Origin: Belliella alkalica
GTDB lineage: Bacteria > Bacteroidota > Bacteroidia > Cytophagales > Cyclobacteriaceae
Assembly (NCBI RefSeq): GCF_022549785.1
Contig: NZ_JAKZGO010000002.1
Span: 62,001 to 126,000, forward strand
Direction of reading: 5' to 3'
DNA: 64,000 nucleotides
Each line of letters begins with the position of its first letter. Position 1 is the first letter of the stretch. Shown here one piece after another: positions 50,293 through 58,714 of this stretch. Below the pieces are notes generated by a model that saw nothing but the letters and a program-made list of their open reading frames with translations, made no database searches and was not told the DNA's origin. The position numbers and the translations under genes were made by a program.

Positions 50293-51175
50293 GTTTTTTG
50301 CAGGTTTCATCATTACCTACAACCGTTCCAAAATTCTTTTGGAGACTATTGAAAAAGTTTTTTCACAATCTTTACCACCTGAAAAACTTTGGGTAATTGA
50401 CAACAGTGAGGATAAAGAAACAAAGGATTTAATAGCCACTTTGGTGGATTTTCCTTTGGAATATTTTCAAATCGGATATAATTCAGGTCCTGCGCATGCA
50501 GCAAAAATAGGCTTACAATTGGTCTCAGAAGCTGGGTATGATTGGATTTATTGGGGAGATGACAATGATCCTCCATTTAGATCAGATTGTTTTGAAAGAT
50601 TATTATCCAGAAGAAACAGTGTAACGAATGTTGGAGTTTTGGGAGCTGTAGGGCAATACTTTGATTTTAAAAATGGTGTTGTAAATAGAGTGAGAACAAT
50701 TCAATTGGAAAAAAGTACAGTTTTAAATGTAGATTTTGTTGCGGGAGGAATGTGTATGCTCGTAAATTCCAATGTTGTTAATCAAAATATCCTTCCAGAA
50801 TCTAAGTTGTTTTTTGGATTTGAAGAGTTGGACTTTTGCTTGAAAGTCAAAAATAGTGGTTGGGAGATTATGGTCGATAGTGCTTTGTTTTTAGAAGCTA
50901 GAAAGGCTTCGAATAGATTGAATTTTGAGAGACCTTTGTATCAGAGAAAAGCCAATCTAGCACGTGAATATTATAGTTTAAGAAATCTGTTGATGATTTC
51001 AAGTTCTTTTCATTTTAAGGAAATGAGGAGAAATCTTTACTTACGTTGGATTGCAAAATCCTTCTATGGTTTTCGATTTGGATTGACTTATGGTTGGAGA
51101 AATTTCAAGGTGATTTGGTTGGCATTTTTTCATTATTGGAAAGGGGTTTCAGGAAAAACTATTGCTCTAAATTGA
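50279..51175 (+). CDS. Glycosyltransferase family 2, galactofuranosyl/rhamnosyl type
   Basis: 298 residues from the ATG at 50279 (a TTG one codon upstream is in frame). GFIITYNRSKILLETIEKVFSQ, LWVIDNSEDKETKDL, SGPAHAAKIGLQL and WIYWGDDNDPP (metal-binding DDND) define a GT2 of the branch that includes galactofuranosyl and rhamnosyl transferases. The C-terminal region is basic and aromatic. It overlaps the preceding gene by 14 bp. Confidence 0.85.
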   Translation: MKRNRFFAGFIITYNRSKILLETIEKVFSQSLPPEKLWVIDNSEDKETKDLIATLVDFPLEYFQIGYNSGPAHAAKIGLQLVSEAGYDWIYWGDDNDPPFRSDCFERLLSRRNSVTNVGVLGAVGQYFDFKNGVVNRVRTIQLEKSTVLNVDFVAGGMCMLVNSNVVNQNILPESKLFFGFEELDFCLKVKNSGWEIMVDSALFLEARKASNRLNFERPLYQRKANLAREYYSLRNLLMISSSFHFKEMRRNLYLRWIAKSFYGFRFGLTYGWRNFKVIWLAFFHYWKGVSGKTIALN

Positions 51176-52284
51176 AAATCCTCTTCATCCAAGACACCTT
51201 AATCAATGCTGGAGCAGAAAAAAGCTTATTACAGATTTTGCCATTTTTTTCGAAAGAGATTGATTTTAAGGTAGTTTATTTGTACCCAAGACATGACCTT
51301 AGAAAAGAATATCTTTCAGCTGGAATTCCCTTAGAGTTTTTGGATTTGGAGGGGAAATATGATTTTTGGAAGGGGTATTTTCGATTAAAGAAATTGGTGG
51401 AAAAAGAACAACCTGACTTGTTGGTTTCTTCCTTGCTGAGAAGTAATCTTCTTTGCAGATTGTTGTCAAGATTTTCAGGCATTCCTCTGATTGGGACATT
51501 TGTCAATGACAGTTATAGCGAGCACCGACTAGCAGCCAAAAAAGGGACACAGCTTTGGAAATTCAAGTTCTTTTGGTCATTGGATCGTATGACGGCGGGA
51601 ATTCCGAAGCTATATATCTCCAATTCCCGCTATATAGCCGAATCCCATGTTAGGACATTGGGAGTTCCCTTATCGAAATCTATTGTAGTCTATAGGGGAA
51701 GAGCTGTTCCGATGCAAGTTTGGGAGTCTAGACAAGGAGATGTTTTTCGTTTTATTTCCTACGGGCGCTTGTTGCAAGTGAAAGGCTTTGGGGAATTGAT
51801 TGAGGCTTTTGGGAAAGTAAATGAGAAATATCCAAAGAGCAGTTTGGTGATCTATGGAGAAGGAAACCAACGCTCTGAACTTGAAAAATTGATAGAGCAG
51901 CTTGGATTGAAAGATAAAGTTTCACTCCCCGGTGTAATCTCAAATGTAACCGAGAAACTTTTTGATGCAGATTGCTTTGTTTTTCCATCTTGGTACGAAG
52001 GGTTTTCAGGAGCATTGGTAGAAGCCATGATGTCAGGAATTCCCATCATCGCTTCCGATATCCCCATGAACTTGGAAGCCGTGAAAGCAGATCAGAGTGC
52101 ATTGGTTTATCCAGTCAAGGATGTTGGAGTTTTGGCTGCCAAGATGATGGAAGCCATTGCAGAACCTGATAAGATGAAGAAATTGGGACAATTAGCGAGA
52201 GAAGAAGCCACACAGAGCTTTGAAATCAGCAAAATAGCTCAAGAGTACGAAAAGGTGTTAAAGGATTTTTTTGATTGCAATTGA
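51172..52284 (+). CDS. Glycosyltransferase family 4 (2)
   Basis: 370 residues from a TTG at 51172 that overlaps the previous stop (TTGA); the frame extends upstream inside the previous gene, which is ignored. N-terminal ILFIQDTLINAGAEKSLLQIL is typical of GT4. The donor site shows ISYGRLLQVKGFGELIEAF, VIYGEGNQRSEL and FPSWYEGFSGALVEAMMSGIPIIASDIP. Full-length GT-B protein; donor unknown. A block of hairpin repeats follows before the next gene. Confidence 0.9.
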   Translation: MKILFIQDTLINAGAEKSLLQILPFFSKEIDFKVVYLYPRHDLRKEYLSAGIPLEFLDLEGKYDFWKGYFRLKKLVEKEQPDLLVSSLLRSNLLCRLLSRFSGIPLIGTFVNDSYSEHRLAAKKGTQLWKFKFFWSLDRMTAGIPKLYISNSRYIAESHVRTLGVPLSKSIVVYRGRAVPMQVWESRQGDVFRFISYGRLLQVKGFGELIEAFGKVNEKYPKSSLVIYGEGNQRSELEKLIEQLGLKDKVSLPGVISNVTEKLFDADCFVFPSWYEGFSGALVEAMMSGIPIIASDIPMNLEAVKADQSALVYPVKDVGVLAAKMMEAIAEPDKMKKLGQLAREEATQSFEISKIAQEYEKVLKDFFDCN

Positions 52285-52294
52285 GGTTGGATTG

Positions 52295-52402
52295 CTCTGT
52301 GGGGACAGAGAATATGGGTTTTGGTTAAAAAAGAAAAAGGATGTTCTGTGAGGACACAGAACATGGTTGTCAATACTTCCTCGGGCTGTGTCCTCACAGA
52401 CC
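52295..52402. repeat. Cluster of three GTGTCCTCACA-type hairpins
   Basis: Three hairpins: CTCTGT/ACAGAG (52295-52310), ATGTTCTGTG/CACAGAACAT (52341-52364, a perfect 10-bp stem) and CGGGCTGTG/CACAGACCG (52382-52402). The second and third have the loop AGGA or its complement TCCT. Relatives lie at 55184-55206, 56974-56995 and 57049-57073, all in this locus. Confidence 0.85.
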
Positions 52403-52426
52403 GAAATACTGTTTAAGGAAACGTAT

Positions 52427-54031
52427 ATGCAGAATAAACTTAAGATAGGACTACTACTTGATAATTTGTCTGTACCTGCATGGGCTTGGGAGATGGTGAA
52501 TGTTATTATCGATCAAAACCTGGCATATGTCAGGTTTATTGTTTTAAATCAAAAACCGAAACCTTCGGGAAAAAAATCACCTTTACTTTACCGTGTGTTT
52601 TCCAAAATTGACAGGACAGTTTTCAAGACAATTCCAAATGCTTTTGAGAGGAAAAATATTCTGGAAATCCAGGGTTTTAAACCTAAGATAATTAAGGTTA
52701 ATCCCGTCCAAAAGAAATTTTCAGATTCCTTTGACCAACAAGATTTAGAAGAAATCAAGGAGCAAGAGCCAGATGTTTTGATTCGTTTGGGATTCAGGAT
52801 TTTGAAGGGAGAGCTTTTGGATATCCCGAAATTGGGAATTTGGTCCTATCACCATGGAGATAATTTGGTCAATAAAGGTGGACCTCCTTGTTTTTGGGAA
52901 GTGATGTTGGGCTGGAATGAAACGGGTTCGGTTTTACAGATTTTGACTGATAAATTGGATGCAGGAAATGTGATCTACAGATCCTGGAGTAGGACGGATC
53001 CACTTTCTGTTCATAGAAATGCAAATAAGGTATATTGGAAAAGTTTGTTTTTTGTTCCAAGGCAGTTGGCGAGGATAAATTCCATTGGTGTTTTGGCTTG
53101 GAGAGAAGAAGTGAAGAAGAAAGCGCTTAGCATCGCTCCTTCAAATCCAGAGTTATTTAAACCTCCTGGAAATTTGAGAATGATCAGTTTGTTTTTTTCT
53201 TGGTCAAAAAGAAACGTTTATAGAAAATTCCATGAGTTTTTCAATAAAGAAGTTTGGGAGATATGGTTAAGTAAAAAAGATTCAGGTCAAAAAGTTAAAA
53301 TATCAAATCCTGAGGGAAGTTATCTTGCTGATCCATTTTTGATCGAAAAAGAGGGAGGTGCATGGCTTTTTGCAGAGCAATATTGCTATAGAAAGAATAA
53401 AGGAAGTATAGCAATAGCCAAAATTGAAAATGATAAAGTAAGTGATTTCCAAACAATCATAGAAGAAGCTTTTCACCTTTCATATCCATTTGTATGGGAG
53501 GAAAATGGAACGTTTTGGATGTACGTAGAAAGTGCCGCGAAAGCAGGATTGAGATTATATAAAGCTGAAAATTTCCCCTATGATTGGAAATTGTTTAATG
53601 AAAAGATGCTAGATCAAAAGCTTTATGATCCTACAATTTGCAAAAAAGATGGTTTGTATTGGTTATTTGCCAACCAAAAGGCACATCCTTCTGCTTCATC
53701 TTTTGATGAATTGTATCTTTACTACTCGGAAGATTTTGTGAATGGAAACTGGACACCACACCCTCAAAATCCAATAGTTTCTGATGTAAAGTCGAGTAGG
53801 CCAGCTGGTGCTTTGTTTGAGAAAGATGGGAACTGGTATAGACCTGCCCAGGATTCAGCCAAGCATTATGGACATAGAGTCAAGACTCAAAAAATTATCA
53901 AATGGAATGTTTTTGAATATGAGGAAGTAACAGCAGAAGTCTTAGAGGCTGATTGGCAAAAAGACTTGAAAGGTACCCACACCATCAATAGAAGTAAAAA
54001 TTTTTTGGTAACAGATTCTTTCAGAAGATAG
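52427..54031 (+). CDS. Formyltransferase-fold protein fused to GINT1-like beta-propeller domain
   Basis: 534 residues from the ATG at 52427; 20 upstream in-frame codons belong to a hairpin repeat. Residues 1-230 resemble the methionyl-tRNA/sugar formyltransferase fold: DVLIRLGFRILKGELLDIPKLGIWSYHHGDN..GPPCFWEV and ILTDKLDAGNVIYRS. The His and Asp of the N-H-D triad are kept, but the Asn position appears to be Ser. Residues about 270-534 are a blade-like domain (SYLADPFLIEKEGGAWLFAEQ, YPFVWEENGTFWMYVES, YDPTICKKDGLYWLFANQ, SSRPAGALFEKDGNWYRPAQD) of the kind found in GINT1-type glucosamine transferases of sphingolipids. Role in the polymer unknown. Confidence 0.78.
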   Translation: MQNKLKIGLLLDNLSVPAWAWEMVNVIIDQNLAYVRFIVLNQKPKPSGKKSPLLYRVFSKIDRTVFKTIPNAFERKNILEIQGFKPKIIKVNPVQKKFSDSFDQQDLEEIKEQEPDVLIRLGFRILKGELLDIPKLGIWSYHHGDNLVNKGGPPCFWEVMLGWNETGSVLQILTDKLDAGNVIYRSWSRTDPLSVHRNANKVYWKSLFFVPRQLARINSIGVLAWREEVKKKALSIAPSNPELFKPPGNLRMISLFFSWSKRNVYRKFHEFFNKEVWEIWLSKKDSGQKVKISNPEGSYLADPFLIEKEGGAWLFAEQYCYRKNKGSIAIAKIENDKVSDFQTIIEEAFHLSYPFVWEENGTFWMYVESAAKAGLRLYKAENFPYDWKLFNEKMLDQKLYDPTICKKDGLYWLFANQKAHPSASSFDELYLYYSEDFVNGNWTPHPQNPIVSDVKSSRPAGALFEKDGNWYRPAQDSAKHYGHRVKTQKIIKWNVFEYEEVTAEVLEADWQKDLKGTHTINRSKNFLVTDSFRR

Positions 54032-55135
54032 ATGAAAATAATCCAACTCGTCACTTCCCGCAAATCGAGAGGAGCAGAGATCTCTGCACAAAGATTGTCC
54101 GAAAAGTTAATTCAGCTTGGACATCAAGTTTGGTTTTTAGGGTTGTATGAACATCCTGAAAATCTATGTGTAGAAGGTGGGGTCAATCTGGATTTGACAG
54201 AGAAAAAATCAAGTTTGAATGTAAAATTGATTTTTAGCATAAAGAAGTTGATAAAAGAAATCAAGCCAGACATTGTACAAGCCAATGGCTCGGATACTTT
54301 CAAGTACGCATCTTTGGCAATGACAGGAAGCAACAAACCGAAACTGATTTACCGTAACATTTCTGTTTTCTCTTATTGGATCAATGAAAGACCTTTGATC
54401 AAGTGGATTTATGGCTTATTGGCAAAGCGGATTGATCATTTTGTGTCAGTTGGGCATTATGCTTCTGCAGACTTGCAACAAACCTTACAACTATCCACCA
54501 AGAAGTGCTCGATCATAAAAAGAGGGTTTGATACGGCTATGTTCGACAAGGAAAACTCAAGGCATCAGTTGATTGGAAAATGGGGACTTTCTAACGATGA
54601 TTTTATAATTGTCCAGGTTGGAAGTTTGAGTTTGGAGAAAAATGTAACCTTCAGTTTGGACGTTTTGGCTGAATTAAAGAAAGAGATTTCGCAAGTCAAG
54701 TTGCTATTGGTAGGGGAAGGGCCACAAGAAGCTGTTTTGAGGTCAAAAAGTGAAGCTTTGGCGATAAGTAGACAAGTTGTCTTTTGTGGTTACCAGAAGG
54801 AAGTAAGAGAGATCCTTGCTGGAGCGGATTTGCTTTTATTGACATCATTGGTAGAAGGTGTACCGGGAGTAGTAGTAGAAGCGGCTATTCAAGATACTCC
54901 AACAGTAGCGATAAAAATCCCTGGCACAGAGGAGTTGATTTCAGATGGGAGTTCAGGAGTATTGATCGATAGTTATGATACAAACCAGTTTGCAGACAAA
55001 ATCCTCAGTGTTCAAAGAGATGATTTGTTAAGGCTTAATCTTGCAAATCAAGCAAGGAGGCAGGCAATTCAAGCCCATGACGAAGCAGTCAACACCAAGC
55101 AGTTTGAGGAATTGTATAAGAGATTGGTTAATTAG
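54032..55135 (+). CDS. Glycosyltransferase family 4 (3)
   Basis: 367 residues, ATG immediately after the previous stop (TAGATG). IIQLVTSRKSRGAEISAQRLSEKLIQLG is the acceptor domain start; VGSLSLEKNVTFSLDVLAEL, LLVGEGPQEAVL and SLVEGVPGVVVEAAIQDTPTVAIKIPGTEEL form the donor site. Complete GT-B protein. Last gene of the packed run that begins with the FkbM gene. Confidence 0.9.
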   Translation: MKIIQLVTSRKSRGAEISAQRLSEKLIQLGHQVWFLGLYEHPENLCVEGGVNLDLTEKKSSLNVKLIFSIKKLIKEIKPDIVQANGSDTFKYASLAMTGSNKPKLIYRNISVFSYWINERPLIKWIYGLLAKRIDHFVSVGHYASADLQQTLQLSTKKCSIIKRGFDTAMFDKENSRHQLIGKWGLSNDDFIIVQVGSLSLEKNVTFSLDVLAELKKEISQVKLLLVGEGPQEAVLRSKSEALAISRQVVFCGYQKEVREILAGADLLLLTSLVEGVPGVVVEAAIQDTPTVAIKIPGTEELISDGSSGVLIDSYDTNQFADKILSVQRDDLLRLNLANQARRQAIQAHDEAVNTKQFEELYKRLVN

Positions 55136-55183
55136 CCTTTGAGTACGAAACTGCATTTACTCCGACGTATTAACCTTTAACCT

Positions 55184-55206
55184 CGGGCTGTGTCCTCACA
55201 GCCCTG
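55184..55206. repeat. GTGTCCTCACA hairpin
   Basis: CGGGCTGTG, loop TCCT, CACAGCCCTG: nearly the same as the third hairpin at 52382-52402. It lies 48 bp after the GT4 stop and may double as a transcription attenuator. Confidence 0.75.
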
Positions 55207-55332
55207 TAACCAGATTGTGTCCCTACTGCCCGAAAACCGTATATTGTCTAACAGATCTTTAAATCCAAAATCCCTAACAATTCCATAATAAATCCCTAAC
55301 CAAAACCAGATGGAGAGCAGGTAAATTGCAGT

Positions 55333-56157
55333 ATGAAAAATCTCCTGAAAATATTCATTCTGTGCATATTGATACAGCAATTGACTTTTGTCACTGCAGC
55401 GGCTCAGCAAGCTTTTTTCCAAAATGGTGTGACTGCACACCGAGGAAATTCTTCGGAGTTTCCGGAAAACTCCATGCCTGCTTTTGTTAGTGCTTTGGAG
55501 TTGGGAGTTGATTGGATTGAGTTGGATGTATTTCTTTCTGCCGATGGCAAGGTGGTAGTCACGCACGACAAGAATCTCAAGAGAGTTTCGGGAGTGGATA
55601 TGGAGATAGCCGCACATACTTTTGATGAGATTGCATCTGTGGACATCGCTTGGGATTTTAGAAACAGACATCAGCTTTCTTTGGAAGAATCGCCCAAGCT
55701 GATAGTGCCACTTTTGGAAGACGTGCTCAAATTGATTGTTTCACAGTCGAAAACCAGACTTTCCATCCAACCAAAGATGGATTGTGTGGATGAGGTATTT
55801 GAGTTGATCGACAAATATCAGGCAGCAGCTTGGGTAGGGTTTAATGATGCCAACCTTGAGTTGATGAAAAAAGTGAAATCGAATAATTCTGCAGTTCTTG
55901 TTTTTTGGGATAGGCTTCCAGATACAGCTATTGACAAAGATATTGAGACTGCGAGAGCATTTGGGTTTGAGGCTTTGGTTATCCATTATTCCGGAATTAC
56001 GGCAGAAAAGGTAGCAAAGATAAAGGCTGCCGATATGGAAATAGGGGCATGGACAGTGAATGATATAGGAGTGATGGAGTCATTGTTGGAGTTGGGAGTG
56101 GAGCGAATCTATACTGATTACCCAAAGGAATTACTCAAATTGAAGATGGAAAATTGA
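55333..56157 (+). CDS. Exported glycerophosphodiester phosphodiesterase
   Basis: 274 residues with a signal peptide (MKNLLKIFILCILIQQLTFVTAAAQ). GDPD hallmarks: TAHRGNSSEFPENSMPAF (His-Arg and Glu), DWIELDVFLSADGKVVVTHD (metal-binding Glu/Asp and the second catalytic His, about 58-77) and a C-terminal GAWTVND..GVERIYTDYPKEL. It cleaves glycerophosphodiesters in the periplasm. Inside a polysaccharide locus it might act on glycerol phosphate decorations, but this is inference. Confidence 0.9.
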   Translation: MKNLLKIFILCILIQQLTFVTAAAQQAFFQNGVTAHRGNSSEFPENSMPAFVSALELGVDWIELDVFLSADGKVVVTHDKNLKRVSGVDMEIAAHTFDEIASVDIAWDFRNRHQLSLEESPKLIVPLLEDVLKLIVSQSKTRLSIQPKMDCVDEVFELIDKYQAAAWVGFNDANLELMKKVKSNNSAVLVFWDRLPDTAIDKDIETARAFGFEALVIHYSGITAEKVAKIKAADMEIGAWTVNDIGVMESLLELGVERIYTDYPKELLKLKMEN

Positions 56158-56211
56158 TTAACAAATTAATGAAGCAAACCGATTTTTAGACAATAACCCT
56201 TTCAACAAAAA

Positions 56212-56242
56212 TTGACTAATAAGCTCATTTGCATTATATTTG
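56212..56242 (+). promoter_or_regulatory. Promoter of the second MNT/HEPN pair
   Basis: TTG at 56212-56214, then 20 bp, then TATATTTG at 56235-56242: a good match to the Bacteroidota consensus. The expected start lies about 12 bp before the ATG at 56261. Confidence 0.65.
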
Positions 56243-56260
56243 ATTAATCTGCTATTAAGA

Positions 56261-56554
56261 ATGAAAATCACAAAAAAAAATATTGAAAAGATAAAGAAGG
56301 TTTTTGAAGGAGCACCAGTTGATAGAGCCTTCATTTTTGGTTCTTATGCAAGAGGAGATGCGGATAAGAACAGTGATATTGATATTTTGGTTGAGTTGAA
56401 CTATAATCAACATATTGGTTTGGGTATTATCAAGCTCAAAAATGACTTGGAGGAAATTCTAAAGAAGCCTGTAGATCTTCTAACAAGTAACTCTATTTCT
56501 AAACACCTCCTTCCCTTCATAGATTCAGATAAGCAAATGATCTATGAAAGGTGA
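56261..56554 (+). CDS. MNT-domain nucleotidyltransferase antitoxin, second copy
   Basis: 97 residues from the ATG at 56261. AFIFGSYARGDADKNSDIDILVEL carries the GS pair (27-28) and both Asp (39, 41), so the enzyme should be active. MntA-type antitoxins modify the tyrosine next to the HEPN Rx4HxY motif with AMP. Here MNT comes first and HEPN second, overlapping by 11 bp; at 24,854 the order is reversed. The sequence is clearly different from the first copy, so they are not a recent duplication. Confidence 0.9.
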   Translation: MKITKKNIEKIKKVFEGAPVDRAFIFGSYARGDADKNSDIDILVELNYNQHIGLGIIKLKNDLEEILKKPVDLLTSNSISKHLLPFIDSDKQMIYER

Positions 56555-56888
56555 ATTTGGAGACCCTCAGCGATTGATTCATATCTTAAAAGCAATTGAA
56601 GAGATAGAAAGCTATATTGATGGAATTGACTATTCATCTTTTTTAGAAAAGTCAGTTGTTAAGTTTGCAGTAATAAAACAGTTGGAAATAATCGGTGAGG
56701 CAGCCAATCACATTTCAAATGAATAACAAGCTATTACTCCTGAGATCAGTTGGAGGGAAATTATCAGCCTAAGGAACTTTTTGGTTCATGAGTATTTTGG
56801 TATTGACGAAGTCATTATTTGGCAGATAATTACTGTTGATATTTCAGAACTGAAAGAGAAGTTGAAAGTCATATCTTTTGAAAATTAA
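56544..56888 (+). pseudogene. HEPN toxin (HepT/DUF86 type) interrupted by in-frame TAA
   Basis: From the ATG at 56544 the frame runs 60 codons (MKGEFGDPQRLIHILKAIEEIESYI.. IIGEAANHISNE), meets TAA at 56724-56726 and continues in the same frame (QAITPEISWREIISLRNFLVHEYFG..) to TAA at 56886-56888. Joined it would be 113-114 residues, the size of HepT. The stop removes the whole RNase motif R77-NFLV-H82-E-Y84, including the tyrosine that MntA modifies. The 60-residue product is therefore expected to be non-toxic. The second half is well conserved for dead DNA, so the change looks recent. Confidence 0.88.
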
Positions 56889-57463
56889 GAATTAATCTAA
56901 TCAAATGTTCATATAATCTAGTGTAAGAGTACATTAGATCTAATTATATTATGATGTAATGTCCTGTTACCCTCGGTTTGTGTCCCCGCAAACCGAAACT
57001 CCTACTTTGTTTTCACTGCAAGCTTAAACCCCTTTTCTTGCATAGAATGTTCAATAAGGACACAGAACATGGATTGTAGCAGGAGCATATTAAGGTTTAA
57101 TTGCAAACTAAACCTAGTCAGTTGGGGTCTATAAATACAATTTCTTTCAAAAAGTGTTCATTCGAGTTTATCTGCATTAAATATTCTTACTCAAAATAAA
57201 ATCAAAAAATCAGCTTAATTTGCAAGCTCATCGATTAAATTTTATGTATTATCTGTTCATTACAATTAGATTACAAAATGATTAAATACCAATAAACCAA
57301 TAACCAATAACTAATAACTAATCAACCAATAACCAATCAACCAATAACTAATAACTAATAACCAATCAACTAATAACCAACCATTAACCTCCTAAAGATC
57401 ATCCGCAGGATTTCATGAAAAAACTAACCTTCTGATATCTCTGTGGATATATAATATCAATTC
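56889..57463. other. Intergenic region with hairpins and AACTAATAACTAAT tract
   Basis: 575 bp without a gene. It contains the hairpin CGGTTTG/CAAACCG (56974-56995), a half copy of the ACAGAACAT hairpin (57049-57073) and a low-complexity tract of AACCAATAACTAATAACTAATC-like words (57293-57385), also seen at 39,950-40,015. The polymerase-like gene starts 78 bp after this tract. Confidence 0.6.
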
Positions 57464-58714
57464 ATGTTTGGCGCTCTCTTTCTAATCATATTTCTTTTTC
57501 TTATTACCCAGCCTTTGTTGGGTAAGATTCAGAGAGACCATCCCTACCTGAAGGTGAGTTTTATGAATAAGCTTTTTTGGTATCACATGTTTTTTGGGGG
57601 AGTTTATTATACGTACACCTTATTCAATAGATCAGATTCCAAGCTATATTATTATCGAGCAAAAAACGGTTGGGACAATTGGTTTGACGCCTTCAATACA
57701 GGTACCGATTTTATGGAATGGCTTGCCTATCCATTTGTGAATTATTTCTTTTTCAACTTTGAGATGACCATGTTTTTGTTCACATGGTTTGGTTTTATTG
57801 GTTTTATCTATTTTTATCTTTTTTTCAAAGAAAACCTTCGCTTCAGCCTGAAGATCAAAGGATATGATATCATTACCATCATCCTTTTTCTTCCCAATAT
57901 GCACTTTTGGACAGCATCTTTGGGGAAAGGCGCGGTGATTTTTGGAGGTCTGGGCTTATTGATCTATGGATTGTCCCAGCCAGGCAAGAGAATCCCACAT
58001 TTGTTGATCGGGGCCTATGTTTCCTACATGGTCAGACCACATATTTTGGTGGCGGTATTGATAGGGATGGCAGTAGGGTTTATATTGGGAAAAGAAAAAG
58101 TCCCGATTTACCAGAAAGTCCTAGTTTCGGTAATTGGTTTGGTTTTTAGCATCATTATGTATGATAAAATCCTTCTGTACCTAGGCTATGATCCTAACAA
58201 CTTTCTAGAGTCATTTGAAGAAGAATCAGCGCTCAATGCCCACAGGCTAAGTTACTCTGCAGGTTCGGCCGTAGATATGTCCAACTACAATCTACCAATG
58301 AAGCTTTTCACCTTTTGGTTTAGGCCTTTATTTATTGATTCGCCAAATATTTTGGGAATAATAGTTTCCATAGAGAATGTTTTGTATCTCTATATGTTTA
58401 GCCGTATTATCAACAAAGACTTTATCAAATACATCAAAGTTGCCCCTGCGATGGTCAAGATGGCAGGCGTAGTATTTATCTCCATTTCCATCTCCATGAC
58501 CTTTATCATGTCCAATTTGGGGATCATTATCAGGCAAAAAAGCCAGATTATGTACTTCATGCTATTTGTGATTATTGCATTTCTCGATTGGCAAAAAACA
58601 AATAAACTCAAAAAACGAGCCCTTATCTACAATAGGATCGTGGAAGAAGAAAGAAGGCGCAGAGAGGAGTTTGAAGTACAAAGTACCAAGTATGATGTAC
58701 CAAGAGGTGAGTGA
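57464..58714 (+). CDS. Polytopic membrane protein, candidate polysaccharide polymerase
   Basis: 416 residues with about nine or ten hydrophobic segments and a large loop around 245-285 (YDPNNFLESFEEESALNAHRLSYSAGSAVDM). The layout, the loop between late membrane segments and the setting among glycosyltransferases resemble Wzy/EpsG-type polymerases, but no family motif is decisive. The last 15 codons (FEVQSTKYDVPRGE) read into a dispersed repeat, so the original C-terminus may have been changed by repeat insertion. Confidence 0.6.
   Translation: MFGALFLIIFLFLITQPLLGKIQRDHPYLKVSFMNKLFWYHMFFGGVYYTYTLFNRSDSKLYYYRAKNGWDNWFDAFNTGTDFMEWLAYPFVNYFFFNFEMTMFLFTWFGFIGFIYFYLFFKENLRFSLKIKGYDIITIILFLPNMHFWTASLGKGAVIFGGLGLLIYGLSQPGKRIPHLLIGAYVSYMVRPHILVAVLIGMAVGFILGKEKVPIYQKVLVSVIGLVFSIIMYDKILLYLGYDPNNFLESFEEESALNAHRLSYSAGSAVDMSNYNLPMKLFTFWFRPLFIDSPNILGIIVSIENVLYLYMFSRIINKDFIKYIKVAPAMVKMAGVVFISISISMTFIMSNLGIIIRQKSQIMYFMLFVIIAFLDWQKTNKLKKRALIYNRIVEEERRRREEFEVQSTKYDVPRGE

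Noticed and set aside
51046-51171. N-terminal extension of the GT4 protein starting inside the preceding gene
   Set aside because: The extension is an out-of-frame reading of the GT2 gene; KILFIQDTL at 51172 is the usual GT4 start.
56544-56726. A complete short HEPN protein of 60 residues
   Set aside because: The continuing frame after the TAA carries the rest of the domain including RNFLVHEY, so this is a truncated gene.
25518-56726. Reassignment of TAA to a sense codon
   Set aside because: TAA terminates many normal genes in the window; a genetic code change is excluded. Only local read-through remains conceivable.
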